64,000 bases of DNA from Kalmusia sp. IMI 367209 (taxonomy: Eukaryota; Ascomycota; Dothideomycetes; Pleosporales; Didymosphaeriaceae). Below the pieces are notes generated by a model. That model had not been told where the DNA came from, ran no database searches, and saw only the letters and a program-made list of their open reading frames with translations. Every line of letters starts with the position of its first letter. The first letter of the stretch is position 1. Location of the stretch: positions 682,001-746,000 of the forward strand of contig JAPEUQ010000017.1 of assembly GCA_027946365.1 (NCBI GenBank). Reading direction: 5' to 3'. Position numbers and translations under genes: made by a program. Positions 54,237 to 64,000 of the stretch are shown here, one piece after another.

Positions 54237-54635
54237 CTACCCACTACCAACCAACTCCCCAGCGATAAGCGTGGGCTTCTCGTTCGAAAACTTGGGAATG
54301 TCGCCGAACACATCCGCTGCCTCGGGCCCAGCACCCGCCTTCTTGAACGCCTCAATGCTCTCCCACTCCAGCAGGCAGCCAACGGTGTACGGCGCATCTT
54401 CAGCATACCTAGACATTGGGAGAGATGCATTAGTAAAGGGGTTGGGAGGACGAGGAGGAAGAGGAGGAGGAGAATTGAAGTGGGATATTTACTGCGTCAC
54501 TTTGTAGCCCTTGAGACCGTAGCTAGACCAGCTCTTCGAAACGAGCGGCATGTGCGTTGCGAGGTAGTATTTCATGTCGAACGTAGCGCCGTCTTTGCGC
54601 GGGTAGAGGACGTTGACGTGGGCCGGTTTGGACAT
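54237..54635 (-). CDS. EthD-domain protein
   Basis: Exons 54635-54493 and 54408-54237 give 104 aa; the intron 54492-54409 has donor GTAAAT, a long CT tract and acceptor TCTAG, phase 2. One EthD domain (PF07110), a dimeric alpha/beta barrel: V-N-V-L-Y-P-R-K-D, F-D-M-K-Y-Y-L-A-T-H-M-P-L-V, Y-G-L-K-G-Y-K-V, then Y-T-V-G-C-L-L-E-W-E-S-I-E-A-F-K-K-A and the D-I-P-K-F-S-N-E-K-P end. Typical small fungal members are of unknown substrate; some act in aromatic polyketide processing. Both exons are short, so the gene is easily missed. Confidence 0.85.
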
Positions 54636-55117
54636 CTTGTTAGACGTTGTTCGCTTGGGAGAGATCAACGAGGTTCAGACGCTAGTTGGATGTTGGTACT
54701 GACTGTAGGTTTGGAGGGGCTTGTTCGGTGTGCTGTTTGTGTGTAATGTAGAGGGAGGTTGCGAGATGCGAGGACTGAGGCTAGTTTTAAGTTCCCACTA
54801 GTCCATCGGATAGGAACTCGCCAGTCCCCTCAGCAAAACGGAGGACCGGAGCGATGTGGAGTACGGAGTGCGGCCGAGTTACCGACGGTACACTAACTGT
54901 TGTATACTAAAGATCAAGCAATCTATCTACCGTTGTGGCTACGCTTGTACGTTTCTGATGACAAACTCCGCAACTCCATCCGGCAAAGAACATATCCTCT
55001 GCGTCATCATCTTCCAGAACAAAACCCATGGGTATCTTCCATCTCCAATGAAGCGCCAGAACCGACAATAATCCTGAAATAACTGACTTCGATGGTAATC
55101 GCAGCCACAAGGTCCAT
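54636..55117. other. Intergenic tract
   Basis: EthD promoter and 3' end of the next minus-strand gene. Nothing else recognised. Confidence 0.5.
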
Positions 55118-55986
55118 TCAACGCCTAAAAGGCCCTTGCGCTTTACTGCGTTCAGAGTTGATCATACTTCCTTTCTCCACCACAGTCGCTCCCTCTCCTG
55201 GCTTGACATGCTTCTGGGGAAATCCAACAAAGGGCACCGGAACGTCTTTTCTCAGTCCTGCGACGCGAACATGACCCCAAACGCGAATTCCTTCATTCAC
55301 AATAGGTCTCGGCACCCTCGCCCATACATAACCCATGTTCTTCATGCCTTCAAGACGCAGTCCCACGACCAAATGGACCTCGTGATAGATGGCGGTCTGC
55401 GGTTGGGACGACGAGATTCGTTGGATGTTTTTGACGGATATGCTCTTCCGGCCCGCAAGAGTCGCCTCAAGAATGCCTATCGACGACGAATTGGCTGCGA
55501 ACCTCTCAGCCATGATCGTATTGACGAGGTGCCCGTCTTCTTCGTGGGTAATATCCGTCAGACGGTGACGAAGTGTGGGATCGAGACCGATAAAAGCGTC
55601 GGCGAGCTCGCTTCCGTCGATCGTGCAAGAGAGACCGGATGCGAAGAACAGCTGCAGGGTCGGGAAGAAGGTTCCTGTTGTCCAGTATACGATCCCTGCA
55701 ATAGGTGCTTAGCAAGGGGACAAACAAGAAGGCGAAGGGGAGCCGTACTCTCACCGACCAACAAGTTGGCTTGTGCTGTCTTGCCAAATACCGGATCCTC
55801 CTTCCACCTCATTAGTTCGGGTATGGCCGTCAGAGGTGCATTCTGCACAGTTGTGGCCTCGCTCCCTCGCTCGCTATCGTCATATTTCAACCGCTCGCTT
55901 AGTCGGTCGTGATTCCCATCTGGACTATGTCCACGCCGAGAGAGTTCTCGTTGCAGGTCACCTTGAGCGCATGCGTAGTATTCCAT
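55118..55986 (-). CDS. Hypothetical protein with SAP-like N-terminus
   Basis: Exons 55986-55755 and 55695-55118 give 269 aa; intron 55754-55696 has donor GTGAGA, branch GCTAAGC and acceptor TTGCAG, phase 1. Residues about 9 to 35 (L-Q-R-E-L-S-R-R-G-H-S-P-D-G then L-S-E-R-L-K-Y-D-D) match the helix-turn-helix SAP pattern used in DNA or RNA binding. The rest, including F-A-S-G-L-S-C-T-I-D-G and V-H-L-V-V-G-L-R-L-E-G-M-K-N-M-G-Y-V-W-A-R, is not recognised. The V-P-V-P-F-V-G-F-P segment and neighbouring strands suggest a small beta-rich domain. Organelle targeting is not evident. The SAP assignment is tentative. Confidence 0.72.
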
Positions 55987-58963
55987 CTGTAGTGGTGGTC
56001 TTAACGTTGGCAGACGAGATTAGAAGAGCTAAGAAGAAGTTGAGTCGGTCGACGAGGGCGATTCAACGTCACTACCATATTGGGCGATTGGCTTTATTAA
56101 GAATTCTGTACAGCGGCACAAACTCCACGGTGAAGCAGAACTTCCCACACATCGCCCACGTGAAGGGCTCTGAAGTTCAAATTGTCATGTTGACCCAGCA
56201 AGTAGAGGTCGTTTGACGGGCAGGCAGAAATAGTGACATCACATCATCGCCGCGGTCCTATTTGATATTAGTACGAGGGAATGTTTGTTATGTGCCAAAA
56301 GGAGAGAGGATAGAAATAGGGAGTGACAAGATGCTGAAGTGGAAGGAGCCATGAAAGAGGTTCGCACAAGTGATGAGGTAAGCGCATGTACTGTGTGTCA
56401 GATGTCAACTCGAATAGAAAGATTGAATGTTCTACCTCGAAAGCTGCAAGTGCAGTATGTGAAATTACTCATCTAGAATACACACGTAGACGACAACAAT
56501 TCAAGACGAAACAGATGTTGATACCCAGATAGCCATGTTCTGGTCTCTTTCATCTCGCAATATCCATGCATTTAAAGCGCTACATCATGTTAGCTTGTAC
56601 ATGGCAGTGGGCCATAACTAAGATGATGGAGCGCTGTACGGAGCACAGCGCAGAGAACCGAGTACAGACCCTACAGACTTCCACAGTCCTTACTTTAATT
56701 TCACCGCGAAGAGATTCGTACGTCGCCGGGTTCCGTGAGGTCTACTCAACAATATAACCGACCCTACCTGGACGGAAAAATTTGGAATGCAAGCTGTATC
56801 ACTTTCTACTAGTAGCTTAGCGTACGCGATCGCACTTATCCAGCGTGAGCTATCCAGCACGGCTCACCGCTAACAGCCGGCCCTACCTCGAAGCATTCTG
56901 CTGCAAGGACGGGCGCAGCGAGCATATTCCCCAATGTGTAAGCGGCGCAGGACGTGGTGTGTGCGCGCGTACTGCCAGCCTCACCGCGAGTCTTCGGGTA
57001 TGCCCGCGATACGGGAAGCTGTGTACTGTCGGCAGCGTAGGGCTGTTGACATTCACCTATGACTAGTCGCGTTGTGGTTCCGGCCGTATGGCAGTATGAC
57101 AGGGTCTTGGCTATAAGCCCAGCTGATTATGTTCCGCTCACCACGTTGGCGCAGGTACGCGTTCAACGGTCGCACTCTGCTCTCGTGAGCAAGAAAAAGC
57201 AGCAAAAGCGTGTGTCAACGTCATGGGCAAGGTAGACTGTGTCCCCAAACACTGTCATAACAACCGGAAGGGGAAGGCATCGCGAGGACAGAAGGACGTT
57301 TCCCTGCTGCTGTGGAGCGGCAACCTCGGGGCGGCTTCGCATCGTGGCCATGTGCGCGCGCACGTCTTCCCGCTTCCTCGGTCTCGTTAGCATGTAAGGG
57401 GTTCCTTCGATGTTGGGTCGATACGCGCGCTGTTGGACGAGGGAACGCGTGGAGGCCAGTCCGACGGTGGCACACCAAGTCGGATATAGGAGGTCCCAAG
57501 TTCGCGCTCTGTCAGGTGTCAGTGAGATCAACGATCGGTTCAGGCGGGTAAAGAAGTGTGGACCATTCAATACGTCTGGTGGGACACGCTGCCGGCCTCA
57601 TCCTGGCCGTCTTGTTTATTGATCGAGAAAGGCTGGTGGTGACGTGTTTGTGATGAGCCATGCAGCCTCAGGAACCGTCACACATAACACAAGGCTAGCC
57701 CCTGAGTCACGCCCGCCTTTGCCTCTCCGAGACAGCGCCCGTTACGCCAGTCGCACGCTCGGCGGAGGGAGGATGGTTTTCGACACTTGGCCGTTGGGTG
57801 GATAAGGCTGCGACGGGCCAGAGGGCCATCGACTCGCCACTGGGGGCCATGGTCCTGTGCCTATCGGGGCAGCCCTAGCCATCGAGGCACCACACGCTCG
57901 GGGCGCGAGGAGCCGGATGGCTTGGGGTCGTGGCTGGCCGGGCCCTGGGTGATCTCGCGGGGGTACACGTCCAAATCACCACTTTGGTGATAGACGCGTC
58001 CGTCGGACACGGAGGATTGCTGCTCGATCAGGGCAAGCAGGCGATTTTCCTGCTCGTATGGAAGGTTTCAGGTTCTTCTCGAAGAAGCTAATCGGACAAT
58101 GTGAGGTACGGACACGTTCTGGGGATAGCGAGGGGACTGAGCGTTGCTGGGCGCGAGGTGAGTGGCACCGCTCTGGAGTCGGTGTCCGAGTGACTGCATG
58201 AAGCCTTGCTCGACGTGCACAACGCTCGACGAACCGCGGAGGGAGGGGGGAGGAGGGTCGCTAGCGAGGAGTGAGATTCGTCACTGGTGGGCTTACGCTT
58301 TGCACCTGATCAAACGCAGGCCGCTGGCAGTTATGCGCGCAACGGGGGGTTTCATGCGGAAACCGGTCGCTGGATCCGCCGAGGGCTACGGCGCCCGCTG
58401 GGAGGCACATGGGGCAGTCGTCGATGGCTAAGGATAGCAGCATTGCACTGTGTATTGATTGCGCGCGCGTGGACGGTTACATTGAACAATCTACAGCTGC
58501 CGTGGGGGGGCGTAGTGGGCGGGCAGCCGGCGCCTGAGGCCAGGTCGGCTTGGGAGTACGGGGCAGGGATGAATTGATTACGGACATCCCCAGGCGCATC
58601 GTCCCTAGTCCCCTTTCGCAGCCAGGCGGCGGGCGGGCGTGCGTGCGCTTCTCTGTAGCTGACATGGGCCTCTTCAGCCCAGTTGGCTTGTCCAGTTAAC
58701 CCAGTTGACCCTCATGCAGCAGCACCAGCAGCCGTGAGCCGTGAGTCCTGACATGTAAGCGGCGTGCCTGCACTCCGCATCTGATCTGACTGCCCACGGC
58801 CGTCTCTGCCTGCCACCTCGACCTCTACACCTCTGCACCTCTCCGTCTGTCCGTCTGTCCGTCTGTCCGTCTGCTCTCTACCGCCGCTCCATCCTCCTCC
58901 CTCTCCCACCTGAGCCTGCCCGCACGCACTGGCGCCTGACGCCGCCCAGCGAGCGCCCACGCC
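55987..58963. other. Long GC-rich divergent intergenic tract
   Basis: Nearly 3 kb between two divergent genes. From about 56800 it becomes GC-rich with G-runs, unlike the AT-rich gaps elsewhere. Open frames on both strands (for example 57163-57570 minus) show no protein features. Four copies of an 8-base unit lie at 58842-58873, in the presumed leader of the next gene. Confidence 0.45.
58842..58873 (+). repeat. Tandem 8-base repeat (TCCGTCTG x4)
   Basis: Four perfect copies of TCCGTCTG, about 90 bases upstream of ATG 58964 in a pyrimidine-rich stretch. Probably in the 5' leader or core promoter. Confidence 0.9.
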
Positions 58964-60126
58964 ATGGGCAAGATGGACGTGATGACCCGCGAGCACCTGG
59001 ACCTGCTCCGCAGCTCGGCCTTCGAGAGCGAGCACGCCCAGCTCTACGACACGTCGTATCTGCAGCACGAGGCCGCCGCCCTGGCGCTGGAGCAGGAGAT
59101 CGAGCACTCGCTCGCCAGCATATCCCCCGACGAGAAGTCGGACGAGAACCGCCGCATCGCACGCACCCAGATCATGTTCCACCGCGAGCGACAACGCGCG
59201 CTCAAGCCGCACCTGGAGAGCGGCAGCGGCTTCGAGGATGAGGAAGGCAATGAGTGCGTCTTCGTGCCCGCGCCAAACCACTGGGGCGCCAACGGCGACC
59301 TGGATGAGGAGAGCGGCAGCCTGTCGTCGGTATGTTTATTTTGCGGGTCCCCGTTAGGTGGGGAGCTAACTAGCTAACTAACGGCCTCTAGGTACACAAC
59401 CTACTCACCTGGCAGGCTAACTACTCGCCCATGTCCTATACGCCGCTCTATGAGGAGATGCCCTCGCCCGACATCCCCTTCTACACCATGCTCGACCCCA
59501 CGCAGCCGCCCATCACATACCACCTCCACCGGACCCGCGAATGGACCACCTCGGCTTGCCGCAAGTTCATCTACACCGCACGCGAATTCTCCGACAAATA
59601 CTCGTTGTACAGATTAGAAGCCTCGCACCGGGGTGACAACCAGGTCACTGCCGCCGATTTTTTCCGTGTTGCCGAATACCCGCAACCCTGCATCTCCGTC
59701 CTGCTCTCGGGCATCGACAAACTGGACTCCAAAGCCGCCTACAAATCGCGATGTATCCACCTGCGAGGCCCGTTCAGCACCCCAATAAAAGAGTACCCGG
59801 ATAGACAGAATAAAATTCCCTGGTCGCCGCGGCGGTTCACGTATGGCGGCCGCAAGTTCGTGTGGAAGCCGGGCGACCCCCACGACGATGTAATGCCGGA
59901 GACGCTGTACGAGTACAAGAAGGATTACGTCAAGCCCGGTAGCAGGAGCGGGAAGAAGGTCGACGATGCTGCGCCGATGAAGCTGGTCTGGGGCGAAAAG
60001 AAGCGGAAGGGCAAGGTCGAGAGCTATACGATCCATTTCGCGGGCGGCGTGGATCAGGTGTTTCGGGAGCTTCTCCTAGCGAGCCAAATGGCACGGCAGG
60101 TGTGCTTGTTCACGGCAATGGAGTAA
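58964..60126 (+). CDS. Conserved-looking hypothetical protein
   Basis: Exons 58964-59329 and 59392-60126 give 366 aa; intron 59330-59391 has donor GTATGT, acceptor CTCTAG, is phase 0, and contains three overlapping CTAAC branch-like words. The family is not recognised. N-terminus: an amphipathic, Glu-rich helix region (L-A-L-E-Q-E-I-E-H-S-L) and R-E-R-Q-R-A-L-K. Middle and C-terminus: W-Q-A-N-Y-S-P-M-S-Y-T-P-L-Y, R-T-R-E-W-T-T-S-A-C-R-K-F-I-Y, a basic K-R-K-G-K segment and F-R-E-L-L-L-A-S-Q-M-A-R. No signal peptide or membrane helix. The even codon quality and a clean splice site support a real, probably conserved fungal gene. Confidence 0.82.
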
Positions 60127-60498
60127 TCGAGCTTTGAGTCGACTGAGGCGGGACTTCGAGACGATGTATTATTTTTAAACTGCAGCGACTACTAATTTCT
60201 TTGGATGGAACTATCACGATTACGGATTATGGCATAGGGACGAAAGGAACCCGGCATTCATGGATACCAGGCGTTTTTGGGATAACCACGGCGAGAGGAA
60301 CACACCCCCAGTACTCCGCTCTTGGTTTCGGGTCAAGCAGACCTAGCAGACAGCTCCGGCGAGCTTTCTCAATTTGAGATATCTACTATACCTTTATTCA
60401 TGCGATGCAACTTCTACTTCTGATAGAATGCCTCGCTAAATCAAATATTAGCCTATCGCTTCAACAGCTCCTCACACACTGATGCTTTACATGGATTC
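60127..60498. other. Convergent intergenic tract
   Basis: 3' regions of the two convergent genes. No other feature. Confidence 0.5.
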
Positions 60499-60999
60499 TT
60501 AGCAGCTATCTACTCCCCAACGCACCGCATCCCAGGCACTCAGCGGGTCTGCCCAGATCTCCCAGTGCCCTATCTTGCCCTGCTCGTCAAAACCACTCAG
60601 CCTATAGATGAACTGCTCATCCCACCCCTTTCCCGTCTTCTTGCTTGCAAATCTGCCCTTCCCAACCACACTCACCATGTCCGCTTCGGCATCCACAATG
60701 AACCCCTCAGGGCCCGGAAATGCATCCCCTCCCAACTTCATCTCCAGCACCTCGCCCAGGATCTTGAAGTACTCCTCACACCCATCCCTCCCACCAAAAG
60801 TCTTGCCCAAGAAGGGCAACCGCGCCGTCGCCCATGCGGGCCCATGCTCCGTGATCTTAGGCTCGTTACTGAAATACTCGGACAGAAGCTCGCTCGGCGG
60901 AGGAGGATCGATGAGGGCAGCGCAGAAAGCATGAGCGGTGCCACGCAAGGCATCTGCGCGCTGCTGCTGCTGCTGCTGTTGTTGCTGGCCTAATGACAT
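60499..60999 (-). CDS. SnoaL/NTF2-like protein with N-terminal poly-Q
   Basis: Single frame of 166 aa from ATG 60999; the frame is open to 61086 but that extension begins with TTG. After M-S-L-G comes a run of nine Gln (60961-60987), then an NTF2-like fold: A-H-A-F-C-A-A-L-I-D, L-L-S-E-Y-F-S-N, E-H-G-P-A-W-A, F-G-G-R-D-G-C-E-E-Y-F-K-I-L, and C-terminal strands F-I-Y-R-L-S-G-F-D and I-G-H-W-E-I-W-A-D-P-L-S-A-W. This is the pattern of fungal SnoaL-like proteins, a family that includes polyketide cyclases and many members without known activity. A role cannot be given from context. Confidence 0.8.
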   Translation of the reverse strand: MSLGQQQQQQQQQRADALRGTAHAFCAALIDPPPPSELLSEYFSNEPKITEHGPAWATARLPFLGKTFGGRDGCEEYFKILGEVLEMKLGGDAFPGPEGFIVDAEADMVSVVGKGRFASKKTGKGWDEQFIYRLSGFDEQGKIGHWEIWADPLSAWDAVRWGVDSC

Positions 61000-63185
61000 C
61001 GCCGTGCTTCTCTCAGGATGCAACGAGGTGGATCGGAGGGCAAGGCGGCCTGCCGGGAGGAACCGGATACGAAGAAGCCTGGTCAAGCCCTGTTCAAGAG
61101 CGGTCTGGGATACCGCCTGCGGGTCTTGCGCTGGGGAGCAGCTGGGAACCAGTGGGCTGGCTGACTGGCTGGCTGGCTGGCTGGCTGGCGCCTTACGTGA
61201 TTTGGGCGGTGTGGGGGCTGAGTCTACGGGTAGCGCGTTGCGGCACGAGGACGTTGGACCAAGCCGTTGGTGGGTTGGGGAGCTGGGGACTGCGTGGCGG
61301 TCAGGGATGGGGGCGTAGCGTAGGGCTGGGGTGAGTAAGATGCGAGTGAGATATTAGGTGCTGGGGACCAGTCGACGTAACAGGTAGGGTGTGCAATGGT
61401 GTAGTGGGGAAAGGGCTTTAGGTCTGGCAGTGGGCGGTTGGAGCGGGTTGGAGGATTTTGGCAGGCGAATCCAAAGCTGGTGTTGTGCGAGATGTTGTTG
61501 TCGTGTACAAATAACGGGTGAGCGTCGACGATGTGCAAAGATCAGGCAGGCAGTTACGTCAGTGGGTTTTCGTCTTAGTAAGCTCATATCCCGCCTCTTG
61601 GGTTCCTTGTGTAGCCATACGATCGTTCGAACACATGCGAAGAACATTCTTCCGGCTGGACCGTTGTAGCGGGTCCCAGTACGGCTTGTGACCATGTACA
61701 CGGCAACGTTCGGCGATGCCCATGGCGCTCCTTTGTTCAGCCCCCACGGCGCTGAGTCAAATGCGCTCTATTTACTTGTGCTCATACATAGCAGTGGGCT
61801 TTTCCATGGCTGCAGATGCATACACATCACGGTGGATGCAACTAAAAAACAGGAAGCTTCCCTCACTAATGCACGCCCCCAAGTTGTACTAGGATTTCTC
61901 AGGGAGCAGTATATTAGGGCTCAAAAACAACGCTAATTAATACAACATGCCTTACCAGGATACATTTAGGCAGCCCGTCTAAAGTAGCAAGTGCTACCTG
62001 AGCACCAATACTTTCGAGCTCCTCCTAGCGTCCTTGGTCTTGCTGCATCATTTCTCGTCATGTGACATTTCTCGTTCGGTAGATGGAAGTGATCCGAACG
62101 CTGAACTTCGAGCATCATACTCTTGGATGTGTTCGTGATTGTATAAACCTAGGCTGTTCTTTGCGATTGCCATCCTTCTGGTTTGCAGTTTGCTGCAAAG
62201 CTCTACGCTCTTATACTTCGCCTATTGTGGCATAGCTGTGCATAGGTTCTCGTGTTGAGTCCTTGGGCACGCAAAGTCACGCACTGCTATGCACATATCT
62301 ACCTCTATTTGAGAATCAGACTTCGACTTGGTCAAACTTTGTTTGCACGCTTCGAATAATGCCGTCAAGTATGCGTGGAGACATAGCAGCGCTCTGCTAA
62401 TCAAGATCTGGCGGCAGTTTTGCGATCTAGACAGCACCCTGAGCCATACTGGTGGAATGCTGGATCCAGCCCACGCGCCAATCTCTTTAATAGTTGGTTT
62501 GAAAATTCAGAGCTGCTTCACGCAGTGGATAGTGTAACGCTGCCGAATCACCCTTACTTCGGCTGCTTAGGGAGATCTGGAATCGCATCTAAAACTATGT
62601 GTTCTAGGGCATCGAAATCAGTACCGTGCTAATTCAGAACAAATGATCTATCCCGAACGTGATCAACAACTACGTCGACAGAAACGGTCCCTTAGTCTTT
62701 AGATACCTGCAACTCTAGTAACAAGTCCATGACGAGGTTTCGAAATTCATGAATTCGCAAATCGCATTCCGCATCTAGGTCAGCTGCAGCTTCAGTCAAG
62801 GTTCATAGATGCTTGAACTTTGGGCTGATCAAAAACTTCCTGGTCAGCGAGATTCAATTCGAAACGCTGTGTAGAGCGGCCATCACCTGCAGTCCTTACC
62901 TAATCACACTACCGATTTGATGGATGGTGTCGCGCACATCCTGTCTCGCTTGAACAAACTTCGGATGGAACTACTCCAATATTTGCTGAGTGAGAATCAA
63001 TTGGGGCAATGCGAAGCGGCGAAGAGCCAACGAATGAAACCTTTTAGGGCTCAACAAAAAGTGTGGGCCAATTGCCCATGATGTGTTAGCTTTTTTGAAT
63101 TACACATTATGACCCTTCTAAATCTAGTTATTGGTTGAAAGGTGTACGTAGTAGTGGCACACGGGTGTCCGCAATTCTCTCCAAC
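61000..63185. other. Intergenic tract
   Basis: Upstream of the SnoaL-like gene, with a CTGG tetranucleotide tract at 61155-61189. The rest has only short frames on both strands. No gene recognised. Confidence 0.45.
61155..61189. repeat. Tetranucleotide (CTGG)n microsatellite
   Basis: About eight units of GGCT/CTGG, one interrupted by CTGA. It lies about 155 bases upstream of the SnoaL-like start codon. Confidence 0.9.
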
Positions 63186-64000
63186 TTAAACATAACTCTT
63201 ATCCACATCCACCCACACCAACATTGCAAAAGTCCCCACGCAGAGCTCCCAACTGTCAGCTTAAACACAAATAACAGAACAGTAGTCCACTCACAAGTAT
63301 GCTCAATACCATGATCCCCGTGATCTCCCAGCCACCAGTATATACCTTCCCCCTTATCATCGCTCCCTGCTGCCGCCAGAACCGATATGCGCCGATAAGC
63401 AACACCACCATGCCGGAAACCATGAATGATGCGGCTAGAGGCATGCCTAGGATGAAATAGCCGATAGTAGGGTTTGGCGATATAGAATGTTGCAAGCGAA
63501 AAAGCTGGGCCGTTATCACACCGGTCATGGCGAGGGCGAGAGAGGTACGGAGGTAGCCGAGGAAGGTGCGCTCGAGGGCTATGGGATGTTAGCTACAGTC
63601 CTTTCGGATATATAGATAATGCCTCTATATCCTAGACGTACCTAGATGGTCTCTATGTGCGCCCTCGTCAATCGTCACGCTGACATGCCTCTTCCAGAAA
63701 CCCACCAGACCGTGAAACCACCACACCTTCTGCCTCCGCAGGTAAAGCTGCTGCTCCTCGGGCCCTGGTACATCTGTCGCGGTAGTCGTCTGCGAGGGTC
63801 GCCTTCTCAAGCTCTCTAGTATCGTCGAGCTACACGCAGACTCCTTCGAGTGTGTACTCGGTTCCAACAACCCCGCATTAGAGCGCGACGCCGAGGCATG
63901 ATTGTTGTTTACCGGCCCTAGCTCTTGTGCCGTGCGATGTCTATCGTTGCGTAGGAATTCTTCAGAGTCTGGATGTGGTAGAGGAACAGGCGCGTTGAAT
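63186..64000 (-). CDS. DUF202 membrane protein (5' partial)
   Basis: The gene runs off the right edge. Exon >64000-63642 encodes a polar, Ser/Asn/Glu-rich cytosolic part ending ...D-E-G-A-H-R-D-H-L. Intron 63641-63579 (donor GTACGT, branch GCTAAC, acceptor ATAG) leads to A-L-E-R-T-F-L-G-Y-L-R-T-S-L-A, the hallmark of DUF202 (PF02656). Three membrane helices follow (A-M-T-G-V-I-T-A-Q; G-M-V-V-L-L-I-G-A-Y-R-F-W; the final one near I-M-V-L-S-I-L). Yeast Vtc1 and related vacuolar proteins share this fold. The C-terminus is ambiguous: either a stop at 63256, or a 49-base intron from the GTGAGT near 63303 giving a tail V-W-V-D-V-D-K-S-Y-V that ends at 63186. Confidence 0.85.

Noticed and set aside
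57163..57570. 135-codon minus-strand frame
   Set aside because: Lies in GC-rich non-coding DNA with equally long frames on the other strand and no protein-like motifs.

Overview
The window reads as nuclear DNA of a filamentous ascomycete (Pezizomycotina). A Dothideomycete is my best guess, but that is inference and not proved. Reasons: most genes carry short introns (48 to 163 bases) with GTRNGT donors, CTNAY branch sites and YAG acceptors. Both strands are used with no operons. The gene set is typically fungal: Sla1, Pso2/Snm1, a Zn2Cys6 factor with a fungal_trans domain, an F-box protein, a Dal5-type MFS carrier and secreted hydrolases.

Layout. 1-1944 (+): 3' part of a FAPEPIET-repeat protein. 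2461-4676 (-): F-box protein. 6475-7524 (+): SDR. 7931-9433 (-): MFS anion:cation symporter. 10414-14183 (+): SLA1, interrupted by one in-frame TAA. 15264-15717 (+): CYSTM-like cysteine-rich small protein. 17475-18011 (-): orphan. 19287-20378 (+): secreted nucleoside hydrolase. 21083-22273 (+): threonine aldolase. 23239-23533 (+): decayed double zinc finger. 24610-25770 (+): zinc-free MDR reductase. 26281-28034 (-): secreted type-B carboxylesterase. 29579-30555 (-): second SDR. 31087-33828 (-): PSO2. 34443-35081 (-): frame with two TAG stops. 36213-39443 (+): large unknown protein. 39742-40186 (-): ABM-domain protein. 40468-41741 (-): pepsin-like protease with two frame breaks. 42407-43378 (+): AlkB-like dioxygenase. 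44854-47654 (+): Zn2Cys6 factor. 48441-49068 (+): small acidic protein with a frame break. 50478-51689 (-): 2EXR/DUF7730-like protein. 52285-53583 (-): carboxypeptidase A. 54237-54635 (-): EthD protein. 55118-55986 (-): unknown with SAP-like N-terminus. 58964-60126 (+): unknown. 60499-60999 (-): poly-Q SnoaL-like protein. 63186 to beyond 64000 (-): DUF202 membrane protein.

The genes do not form one pathway. Housekeeping loci (Sla1 endocytosis, Pso2 crosslink repair, AlkB alkylation repair) alternate with secreted degradative enzymes (nucleoside hydrolase, esterase, aspartic protease, carboxypeptidase). The AT-rich, gene-poor tracts at about 15.7-24.6 kb and 33.8-36.2 kb hold decayed or orphan reading frames, as expected of an accessory compartment. 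I see no CRISPR array, rRNA, tRNA, transposase or reverse transcriptase, and no biosynthetic cluster.

Four frame interruptions lie in otherwise well-conserved genes (one stop in SLA1, two shifts in the aspartic protease, one shift in the 48.4 kb gene). They are either real lesions or residual assembly errors, and this is the main technical caution for anyone using the gene models.
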